Shown here one piece after another: positions 1-6,580 of a stretch of DNA of 56,805 bases (position 1 is the first letter of the stretch; the number at the start of each line of letters is the position of its first letter). A program made the position numbers and the translations under genes. Source of the stretch: Planctomycetota bacterium. GTDB lineage: Bacteria; Planctomycetota; UBA11346. Where the stretch lies: assembly GCA_013696105.1 (NCBI GenBank), contig JACCZE010000051.1:1-56805 (forward strand), written 5' to 3'. Below the pieces are notes generated by a model. The model was not told where the DNA came from, did no database searches, and saw nothing but the letters and a program-made list of their open reading frames with translations.

Positions 1-304
1 GGAGATAGTTGCGGGCGTAGCCCCCTGACCCCCGAGGTCTCGTCACCGGTTGAGTTCGGCTACGCTGGCTTGAAAGTGCCAAACAGACGCCGATCGAATG
101 TTCGGTACGTCGATTCCGGCGGCGAAGCCGCCGCCGACTATTTCCGGCGGCGTAGCCGCCCGACCGCCGAGCTGTGGTCGCGTGATACAATGGGCGCAGC
201 CCATCACGCGACGATCCTGGCTGTTTCAGCCAGGATCGAACAGCGACAAAGGTCGCGGGGGTTTGGGGGCGAAAGCCCCCGACTGAATTGGGCGAAGCCC
301 CCGA
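1..304. repeat. Hairpin-saturated non-coding region downstream of trxA
   Basis: No convincing gene lies here. The stretch is packed with short inverted repeats. GC-rich stems with GAAG, GTAG or GCA loops are visible near 11-25, 118-132, 146-160, 191-203, 265-280 and 290-300. There is a perfect 12-bp inverted repeat at 212-223/227-238 with a TTT loop. Outer arms at 181-186/203-208 enclose the 191-203 stem. The motif GGGCGAAGCCC followed by CCGAC recurs. Small open frames across the region are by-products of the repeats. It lies just past the trxA stop, so some stems may end trxA transcription, but no clear U tract follows. Confidence 0.6.
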
Positions 305-625
305 CTACTTGCTGTGGCTGGTGATGAACTCGCGCAGCCGCGGCTCGGGCGTGAAGCCCATGGTGGTGCCGACGACCTTGCCACCCTTGAACAGCAGCAG
401 CGTCGGGATGCTCATGACGCCGTATTCCTGCGCCGTCGCCGGGTTGTCGTCGACGTTGAGCTTGCCGATCTTGACCGTCGACGAGAGCTCGTTGGAGAGC
501 TTCTCGACGATCGGGCCGATCATCTTGCACGGGCCGCACCACGGCGCCCAGAAATCGACGAGGACGGGCTTGTCCGACTGGAGGACTTCCTTGGAGAAGT
601 TGTCGTCGCTGAATTCTTGGGCCAT
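305..625 (-). CDS. trxA: Thioredoxin
   Basis: Cytosolic dithiol-disulfide oxidoreductase that reduces protein disulfides, normally recharged by thioredoxin reductase (not in this window). The 106-residue length is that of a single-domain thioredoxin. The active site WCGPCK is intact (Cys30 and Cys33), preceded by the VDFWAPW strand. The cis-proline segment SIPTLLLFKGG and the C-terminal helix are both present. No signal peptide is visible, which argues against a periplasmic TlpA-type protein. The ATG start is the only sensible one and leaves the usual short N-terminus before the first strand. The gene is divergent from rpe. Confidence 0.97.
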   Translation of the reverse strand: MAQEFSDDNFSKEVLQSDKPVLVDFWAPWCGPCKMIGPIVEKLSNELSSTVKIGKLNVDDNPATAQEYGVMSIPTLLLFKGGKVVGTTMGFTPEPRLREFITSHSK

Positions 626-764
626 GACCTGTCCTTTGCTTCCGATCGTGCTTCGATCCGAACCCTAACCGCGGCGACGCCCCTGGCAACCCGGCCATGA
701 GGGTACCCTCGGCATCAGATGCGGCATGGGGTTGCACCCTGCGGTGCCGACCCAAGCTGGCGAC

Positions 765-1427
765 ATGGGCGCGATCACGGTGCTGCCGAGCCTGCTGTCA
801 GCGGATTTCACGCGACTGGGCGATGAGATCGCCCGTTGCGAAGCCGCAGGCGCCAGACGGCTGCACGTCGATGTGATGGATGGGCATTTCGTCCCGAACC
901 TGACCATCGGACCCTTCATCGTCGAAGCCATGCGCCGGTGCACCAAGCTGCCCTTGGACGTGCACTTGATGATCACCGACCCGGTGCGCTACGCCCGCGA
1001 CTACCGCAACGCCGGGGCCGATGCGATCACCATCCATGTCGAGGCCGTCGGGCCGCGCGACATGTCCAAGGCGATCGAGGCCGTGCGCGCGACCGGCGCG
1101 CAGGTCGGACTGGCCTTCAATCCCGACACCGATCCCGCATTGTGGTTCGCCCACCTGGCCCTGGTCGATCTGGCGATGTTCATGACTGTCTATCCCGGGT
1201 TTGGGGGCCAGCCTTTCATCCCGCAGGTGCGGCCGCGCGTTCGCGCCACGCGCGCGGCCTTCCCGCGCTTGGCCATCCAGGTCGATGGCGGCATCAATCG
1301 CGAGACCGTGCCGCAGGTCATCGCCGACGGCGCGGATCGGCTGGTCACGGGCAACGCGTTCTTCAAGGATCCCGATCCCGCAGGCTTCCTGCGTTGGGCG
1401 GAATCGTCCCCCCGGACGCTGCCGTGA
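765..1427 (+). CDS. rpe: Ribulose-phosphate 3-epimerase
   Basis: Interconverts ribulose-5-phosphate and xylulose-5-phosphate in the pentose phosphate pathway. This 220-residue TIM barrel has the family signatures: LPSLLSADF at the N-terminus, HVDVMDGHFVPNLTIGP with metal-binding His and Asp, HLMITDP, the YPGFGGQPFIP phosphate loop region and VDGGIN near the C-terminus. An upstream in-frame ATG at 726 would add 13 residues unlike the family. The start at 765 places the first beta strand correctly. The stop overlaps the GTG start of the next gene (GTGA), so the two are probably translationally coupled. Confidence 0.95.
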   Translation: MGAITVLPSLLSADFTRLGDEIARCEAAGARRLHVDVMDGHFVPNLTIGPFIVEAMRRCTKLPLDVHLMITDPVRYARDYRNAGADAITIHVEAVGPRDMSKAIEAVRATGAQVGLAFNPDTDPALWFAHLALVDLAMFMTVYPGFGGQPFIPQVRPRVRATRAAFPRLAIQVDGGINRETVPQVIADGADRLVTGNAFFKDPDPAGFLRWAESSPRTLP

Positions 1428-2563
1428 CGCGGACCATCGACGAGCGCGAGGACCACGTCCTGGCCGCCTATGCCCTGCGCTCGCGCGACAGCCGCGGCCG
1501 GGATCATCCTGCCGAGACTGACCCCTGGCGCAGCGCCTTCCACCGCGATCGCGATCGCATCGTCCACAGTCGCGCGTTCCGCCGACTGCAGTACAAGACC
1601 CAGGTCTTCACCAACGACGAGGGTGACCACTTCCGCACCCGGTTGACCCATACCATCGAGGTGAGCCAGCTCGCGCGCGCCGCCGCGCAGCGCCTGAGCC
1701 TGAACGAGGACCTGGTCGAGTGCATCGCCCTGGTCCACGATGTCGGCCACCCGCCGTTCGGTCACCGCGGCGAGGACCTGCTCAAGGAGCTGATGGCCGA
1801 CCACGGAGGGTTCGAGCACAACCGCCAGGGCCTGCGCATCGTCGAGGAGCTCGAGGTCCGATACCCCGAGTTCCCGGGGTTGAACCTCTCGTACGAGGTG
1901 CGGGAGAGCATCATCAAGCATTCAGCCCATTATGACCGCGCCAAGATCCCGCTGCGCTTCCAGCCCGATGAATCGCCGCTGCTCGAGGCCCAGCTGGTCG
2001 ACGAGATCGACTCCATCATCTACGACTGCCACGACATCGACGACGGCGTGCGCAGCGGCATCCTGTCGCTCGCGCAGCTGCAGGAGGTCGCCCTGTGGCA
2101 GGGGGCGTGGCGCGAAGCCGTGGACGCGAGCCCCCGGGGCACGCCCGAGAAGCTGCTGGTCGACCGGGCGCTGCGCGCGCTGATGGACAGCTTCCTGTCG
2201 AGCCTGGTCGATCACACCCGCTCGAGTCTTTCCGCGCATGGGATCGCTACCGTCTCCGATGTGCGTCGCCACCAATCGGCGGTCGTCGGCGTGAGCCCAT
2301 CCATGCGCAACGCCAAGGAGCTGCTCGAGGCGTGGCTCTTCGCCAACCTCTACCGCAGCTGGCAGGTCAACCGCGTGTTCCACAAGGCCCGGCGCATCCT
2401 CGACGATCTCTTCGCGTTCTATGCCGAGCACCCGGACAGCCTGCCGCCCATGCACGCGGCGCGCGCCGAGGGGGCCGGGCTCTTCCGAGCGGTGGCGGAT
2501 TACATCGCGGGCATGACCGACCGTTTCGCGATCGAGGAGCACCGCCGGCTGTTCCAGGCCTGA
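1424..2563 (+). CDS. dgt: dGTPase-like HD-domain triphosphohydrolase
   Basis: Deoxynucleotide triphosphohydrolase of the HD superfamily; family members hydrolyse dGTP or other dNTPs to the nucleoside and triphosphate. The product is 379 residues, the usual size of the shorter dGTPase-like subfamily. The N-terminal RDRDRIVHSRAFRRLQYKTQV block is typical. HD-metal ligands are seen in RTRLTHTIEV and HDVGHPPFGHRGE, followed by FEHNRQG. The start is the GTG that overlaps the rpe stop; earlier frame extension lies wholly within rpe and is not used. Substrate specificity cannot be read from sequence. Confidence 0.9.
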   Translation: MTRTIDEREDHVLAAYALRSRDSRGRDHPAETDPWRSAFHRDRDRIVHSRAFRRLQYKTQVFTNDEGDHFRTRLTHTIEVSQLARAAAQRLSLNEDLVECIALVHDVGHPPFGHRGEDLLKELMADHGGFEHNRQGLRIVEELEVRYPEFPGLNLSYEVRESIIKHSAHYDRAKIPLRFQPDESPLLEAQLVDEIDSIIYDCHDIDDGVRSGILSLAQLQEVALWQGAWREAVDASPRGTPEKLLVDRALRALMDSFLSSLVDHTRSSLSAHGIATVSDVRRHQSAVVGVSPSMRNAKELLEAWLFANLYRSWQVNRVFHKARRILDDLFAFYAEHPDSLPPMHAARAEGAGLFRAVADYIAGMTDRFAIEEHRRLFQA

Positions 2564-2619
2564 CATCGCGGCCCAACGCTGGCCGGCGCGCGCTCAGCCC
2601 GTATCCTCGGAGGGCCGCC

Positions 2620-3024
2620 ATGATGTACCTCACCCGTCGATTCGCGTTCAGCGCCAGCCACCGCCTCCACAGCGAGGTCCTCGCCGCCAACGAGAACGCC
2701 TGCACCTATGGGGTCTGCGAGAACATCCACGGCCATAATTACCGCCTCGAGGTGACGGTGGCGGGGAAGCCCGATCCCAAAACCGGATTCTTCTGCAACG
2801 TGATGGAGCTCCACCGCATCGTCCACGAACTGGTGGTGGTGCCGTGCGACCACCGCTACCTCAACGATGTACCGCTCTTCGCCGGCGCGATCACCACCAT
2901 GGAGAGCCTCGCCGAGCGCATGTGGGCCGCGATCACGCCCGCGCTCGCCGCGAAGGGAATGACCCTCACCGAGGTGCTGCTCGCCGAAACCGACGAGCAC
3001 TGGGTGCGGCTGCGCACGGACTGA
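2620..3024 (+). CDS. queD: 6-carboxytetrahydropterin synthase / PTPS family protein
   Basis: Member of the 6-pyruvoyltetrahydropterin synthase family, which converts dihydroneopterin triphosphate to 6-carboxytetrahydropterin in queuosine synthesis or to related pterins. The 134-residue protein has zinc ligands His14 (FSASHRL), His37 and His39 (IHGHNY), and the catalytic cysteine Cys33 in CENIHGH. That C-x3-HGH spacing is the QueD type. The DHRYLN and LAETDEHW segments are also family-typical. The start is the first of two adjacent ATGs. The next gene begins two bases after the stop. No other queuosine gene lies in the window, so a different pterin role remains possible. Confidence 0.88.
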   Translation: MMYLTRRFAFSASHRLHSEVLAANENACTYGVCENIHGHNYRLEVTVAGKPDPKTGFFCNVMELHRIVHELVVVPCDHRYLNDVPLFAGAITTMESLAERMWAAITPALAAKGMTLTEVLLAETDEHWVRLRTD

Positions 3025-3026
3025 CC

Positions 3027-3518
3027 GTGGTCGCGCCCTACGCCATCGCTGACGACGCGCTGCTCGCCCAGTGCGACATCACCAGCTCGTCGTCGCATGG
3101 ACCCGGCGGCCAGCACCGGAACAAGACCGAATCCGCGGTGCGCCTGCGGCATAAGCCGACTGGGCTCACATCGCAGTGCGAAGACCATCGGGAGCGCGGA
3201 CGCAATCGCGTGGACGCGCTCAAGCGACTGCGCGTGCGTCTGGTGGTGGCGAGCCGCGGTTCTTCGGATCCCGCCTGGATGGCGCCGTACCGCCGCGGTC
3301 GGCAGGTCGCTCTGGGCGCGAAGGCCCAGGAATACCACCTCGTCGCGGCCTGCTGCCTGGATGCGCTCGCCGCAGCGGGTGGCAGCCTGGCCGACGCGGC
3401 GCGCGCGCTCGCGATCTCCTCGACCCAGCTGGTGAAGCTGCTGGTCGCCGACAAGGAGATCCATCAGGCCGCGAATGCCATCCGCGCCGCAGCTGGGATG
3501 GGAGCCGTGCGTGGGTGA
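3027..3518 (+). CDS. Release-factor-like protein with GGQ domain only
   Basis: The 163-residue protein consists mostly of the peptidyl-tRNA hydrolysis domain of class I release factors. GPGGQHRNKTESAVRLRH carries the GGQ motif at residues 27-29, followed by the usual PTGL and RGRNR.DALKRL elements. Stop-codon-recognition domains are absent, so it should not read stop codons. The lysine/arginine-rich tail that anchors ArfB in the mRNA channel is also not evident. The last 50 residues instead form an Ala-rich helical segment. It could rescue stalled ribosomes or release another ester-linked substrate; that is inference. GTG start two bases after the queD stop; the 3' end overlaps folK. Confidence 0.8.
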   Translation: MVAPYAIADDALLAQCDITSSSSHGPGGQHRNKTESAVRLRHKPTGLTSQCEDHRERGRNRVDALKRLRVRLVVASRGSSDPAWMAPYRRGRQVALGAKAQEYHLVAACCLDALAAAGGSLADAARALAISSTQLVKLLVADKEIHQAANAIRAAAGMGAVRG

Positions 3519-4026
3519 AACGTCCGCCGTCCGACGTCCGCCGTCCGACGTCCGACGTCACAGCAGGTACGCGATCGGTGTTGGATCCAACCGCGGCGAT
3601 CGCGCTGGTACGATCGCGCTCGCCCGCTCGCTCCTGGAAGCGGATGGGGCATGCCGAGTCGTCGCTGCGTCGCAGGTGCGCGAGACGACCCCTGTCGGCG
3701 GACCCGGCGGGCAGGATGCGTACCTGAATGGAGTGTGGCTGGTTGAGACGGACCTCGGACCGCACCAGCTGCTGCATCGGCTGCAGACCATCGAATCGGC
3801 GCTCGGCCGGGTGCGCACGATGCGCTGGGGGGCGCGTACGCTCGACTTGGACGTGCTGCTTTGCGAAGACGGCCAGGTGGTGTCCTCCGCGGTATTGGAC
3901 GTGCCGCATCCACGACTCCACGGACGGGCATTCGTGCTCGATGGTCTCGCCGAGGTGGCGCCGCATTGGCGGCATCCAGTGATCGGCCGATCGGTCGCCG
4001 AGCTGCATCGGGACCTCTGCGGCTGA
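3511..4026 (+). CDS. folK: 2-amino-4-hydroxy-6-hydroxymethyldihydropteridine diphosphokinase
   Basis: Transfers pyrophosphate from ATP to hydroxymethyldihydropterin in folate synthesis. Signatures are YAIGVGSNRGDR at the N-terminal strand, RWGARTLDLDVLLC with the two metal-binding aspartates, and VPHPRLHGRAFVLDGLAEVAP. I chose the GTG at 3511, which overlaps the preceding stop; an ATG at 3475 lies deep inside the upstream gene. Either way about 20 residues precede the conserved core. Part of them is encoded by a heptanucleotide tandem array (3522-3558), giving a low-complexity RRPPSDVRR-like stretch. The true start is therefore uncertain, but the enzyme core is intact. Confidence 0.9.
   Translation: MGETSAVRRPPSDVRRHSRYAIGVGSNRGDRAGTIALARSLLEADGACRVVAASQVRETTPVGGPGGQDAYLNGVWLVETDLGPHQLLHRLQTIESALGRVRTMRWGARTLDLDVLLCEDGQVVSSAVLDVPHPRLHGRAFVLDGLAEVAPHWRHPVIGRSVAELHRDLCG
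3522..3558 (+). repeat. Heptamer tandem array, GTCCG(C/A)C x5
   Basis: Five perfect-length 7-bp units (GTCCGCC, GTCCGAC, GTCCGCC, GTCCGAC, GTCCGAC) at the junction between the release-factor-like gene and the folK core. Read in the folK frame they encode a short repetitive Arg/Pro/Ser/Asp segment. The unit resembles the GTNCTCC arrays near 16.75 kb and 19.4 kb in length and skeleton but differs in its second half. Confidence 0.85.
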
Positions 4027-4128
4027 TCCTGCAGCGGTAGCGCTGGTTGCCCTGGGCGCCGTCCGTCTACCATCCGGGCCGGCTCCCGTCAGCGCCGTCA
4101 CCGTGGCCCAGCCACGCGGGGTTTCCAC

Positions 4129-5595
4129 ATGTTCGAGCACATCGCCGAGCGCTTCGGCTCCATCTTCGACAAGCTCCGCTACGGAGGCAAGCTCACCGAG
4201 GACAACATCCGCGACGGCCTGCGCGACGTACGCCGCGCGCTGCTCGAGGCCGACGTCAATGTCCAGGTGGTGCGCGACTTCATCGACCGCGTGACCGCGA
4301 AGTCGATCGGCGAGGATGTGACCAAGGGCGTCCAACCCGGTCAGCAGGTGGTGCAGTTCGTCCACGACGAGCTGATCGCGCTGATGGGCGAACCCGACAG
4401 CGAGATCCCTTTCGCCAAGACCGGCCCCACCGTCATCCTGATGGCCGGCCTCCAGGGCTCGGGCAAGACCACGACCTGCGCCAAGCTCGCGCGTCTGCTG
4501 CGCGAGAACGGCAAGCGTCCGCTGCTGGTCGCGGCCGACCTGCAACGCCCGGCCGCCATCGAGCAGCTCAAGGTCCTGGGCGGGCAGATCTCCGTGCCGG
4601 TGTTCCATGAGGCGGGTCTGAAGGCCCCCGAACTGTGCGCGCGCGCCCTCGCCCTCGCCGAGGTCGACAACCGCGACGTCGTCATCCTCGATACCGCCGG
4701 TCGCCTGCACGTCGACGATGAGCTGATGGCCGAGGTCGCCGAGATCCACGCCCGCACCAAGCCGCACCAGACCTACCTGGTGGTCGACGCCATGACCGGC
4801 CAGGACGCGGTCACCAGCGCCAAGGCCTTCAACGACCGCCTGCCGCTCGACGGCGTGGTCGTCACCAAGCTCGATGGCGACGCGCGCGGCGGAGCGATCG
4901 TCTCGTTGCGCGCCGTTACCGGCAAGCCGATCAAATTCGTCGGCATGGGCGAGAAGCTCGACGCGCTGCAGCCATTCCATCCCGACCGCATGGCGCGGCG
5001 CATCCTCGGCATGGGCGACATCCTATCGTTCGTCGAGAAGGCCCAGACCGCGGTCGACGAGAAGGAGGCGAAGAAGCTCGAGGACAAAATCCTCAAGAAC
5101 AAGTTCGACCTCGCCGATTTCCAGAGCCAGCTGCAGGCGATCCAGAAGATGGGTTCGATCAAGGACATCATCGGCCTGATCCCGGGGATCGGCGCCAAGT
5201 TCTCGGGCATGAACGTCGACGAATCGATCTTCCGCAAGTACAGCTCCATCATCTCGTCGATGACCGGGCACGAACGCGGTCGGCCGGATCTGATCGACAT
5301 GAGCCGCCGCCGTCGCATCGCCCACGGTTCGGGCACCAGCACCAACGACGTGCAGGCGCTGCTCAAGCATTTCGAGGCGATGAAGAAGATGATGGGCAAG
5401 TTCGGCGACATCAAGGAGATGGCCGGCAAGCTACCGGACAAAGAGGACCTGACGCCCGAGCAGCTGGCGAACCCTGGTTCGTTCATGCCCAACCCCAACC
5501 GCCTGTTCGCCAAGCGCGAGGACAAGGATGCGTTGAAGCGCTACCGCGCCGAGCGCAAGAAGAAGGCGAAGCTGAAGAAGGCGAACCGCAAGTAG
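4129..5595 (+). CDS. ffh: Signal recognition particle protein Ffh (SRP54)
   Basis: GTPase and RNA-binding subunit of the signal recognition particle, which targets nascent membrane and secreted proteins to FtsY and the Sec translocon. The 488 residues show the N-domain helical bundle (1-90), the G domain with GLQGSGKTTTCAKLA (about 106-120), DTAGRL (about 187) and TKLDGDARGG. The Met-rich M domain (about 300-460) includes FDLADFQSQLQ and the helix with DMSRRRRIAHGSGTS. The C-terminus is strongly basic. The gene is 102 bp after folK, probably with its own promoter, and ends before a strong hairpin. Confidence 0.97.
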   Translation: MFEHIAERFGSIFDKLRYGGKLTEDNIRDGLRDVRRALLEADVNVQVVRDFIDRVTAKSIGEDVTKGVQPGQQVVQFVHDELIALMGEPDSEIPFAKTGPTVILMAGLQGSGKTTTCAKLARLLRENGKRPLLVAADLQRPAAIEQLKVLGGQISVPVFHEAGLKAPELCARALALAEVDNRDVVILDTAGRLHVDDELMAEVAEIHARTKPHQTYLVVDAMTGQDAVTSAKAFNDRLPLDGVVVTKLDGDARGGAIVSLRAVTGKPIKFVGMGEKLDALQPFHPDRMARRILGMGDILSFVEKAQTAVDEKEAKKLEDKILKNKFDLADFQSQLQAIQKMGSIKDIIGLIPGIGAKFSGMNVDESIFRKYSSIISSMTGHERGRPDLIDMSRRRRIAHGSGTSTNDVQALLKHFEAMKKMMGKFGDIKEMAGKLPDKEDLTPEQLANPGSFMPNPNRLFAKREDKDALKRYRAERKKKAKLKKANRK

Positions 5596-5630
5596 CGCAG
5601 AGCCAGCGCAGGATCGATCCGACGATCAGA

Positions 5631-5668
5631 CGCCTAGCAGGCTGTTGTTTTCAACGGCCTGCTAGGCG
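5631..5668. terminator. Strong hairpin between convergent ffh and hemC
   Basis: Perfect 12-bp stem at 5631-5642/5657-5668, extended after one mismatch by a 4-bp stem (GTTG/CAAC) closed by a TTTT loop. It lies between the convergent 3' ends of ffh and hemC and actually covers the last codons and stop of hemC. Position suggests a bidirectional transcription barrier. No long U tract follows on either strand, so mRNA 3'-end protection is an equal possibility. Confidence 0.7.
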
Positions 5669-6529
5669 TGCGATCGCGTTGATGGGCAGCTCGGCAGCCG
5701 TGCCATCGATGCGCAGGCGATGGCGGATGACGCCATCGACGCCCAGGCTCGCGACCAGGTTCCAGCGTCCGCCTTCGCGCCACGCATAGCATCCCAAGGG
5801 CAGCGAGCACCCGCCATGCAGCGCGGCGAGCACCGCACGTTCGATCGTCGCCGCGGCCCGCGTCTCGTGGTGATCGATGGCTCCGAGCAGCCAGCGCGCA
5901 CGCCGATCGGACGTGCGGCAGTCCACCGCGATGACGCCCTGGCCGGGTGCCGGCACGCAGGCATCGAACGGATCCAGGGCAGATGCACGCGCGCTGCGCG
6001 CCAGACCCAGGCGTGTCAGGCCGGCCATGGCCAGCACCGTGGCCTGGTATTCGCCTTGAGTGATCTTGCGCAGGCGCGTATCGACGTTGCCGCGGATCGG
6101 CGCGAAACGCAGGTCCGGGCGTAATCGTGCCAGCTGCAGCTGACGGCGTAGGCTCGAGGTACCGATCAGCGCGCCGTCCGGCAAGGTGGCGAGATCGCCA
6201 CCGACCAGCGCGTCGCGCGGATCCGCGCGCGCGAGCATAGCCGACAGGACCAGGCCCGCTGGCGATGCCGTCGGCAGATCCTTGCAGCTGTGCACGCCCG
6301 CGTCGGCGTCTCCGGAAAGCACCGCGGCCTGGATCTCCTTGACGAACATGCCGACGGTGCTCGATTCATAGAGCGTCGTCGAGCGGTCAGCATCGCCGCT
6401 CGAGACGATCGGCACCAGCGTCACTTGCAGACCGGCATGGCGACGGCGCAGCGCATGTGCGACTAGGCGCGCCTGCCAGAGCGCGAGGGGGCTTGCGCGC
6501 GTCGCCAACCGGAACAAACGATCAGTCAC
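5651..6529 (-). CDS. hemC: Hydroxymethylbilane synthase (porphobilinogen deaminase)
   Basis: Polymerises four porphobilinogens into hydroxymethylbilane for heme and related tetrapyrroles, using a dipyrromethane cofactor. The 292-residue length is standard. ATRASPLALWQA is at the N-terminus, followed by STVGMFVKEIQAAV, VHSCKDLPT, IGTSSLRRQ with the substrate-binding arginines, and GNVDTRL. The cofactor cysteine is in LHGGCSLPLG at about residue 240. The final codons lie in the hairpin at 5631-5668. The gene starts 51 bp after the large upstream protein on the same strand and may share its transcript. No other heme gene is nearby. Confidence 0.95.
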   Translation of the reverse strand: MTDRLFRLATRASPLALWQARLVAHALRRRHAGLQVTLVPIVSSGDADRSTTLYESSTVGMFVKEIQAAVLSGDADAGVHSCKDLPTASPAGLVLSAMLARADPRDALVGGDLATLPDGALIGTSSLRRQLQLARLRPDLRFAPIRGNVDTRLRKITQGEYQATVLAMAGLTRLGLARSARASALDPFDACVPAPGQGVIAVDCRTSDRRARWLLGAIDHHETRAAATIERAVLAALHGGCSLPLGCYAWREGGRWNLVASLGVDGVIRHRLRIDGTAAELPINAIARLAGR

Positions 6530-6580
6530 GCAGGATCGCTCCGCCTGGACCGCGGGCGTCGCTCGCAGGCGCGACGCCGG

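Noticed and set aside
70-324. Small plus-strand open frame in the hairpin region
   Set aside because: Its sequence is generated by the palindromic repeats and it overlaps the trxA end; no ribosome site.
3220-4980. Minus-strand open frame of about 586 codons opposite folK and ffh
   Set aside because: Shadow of ffh and folK, which are certain.
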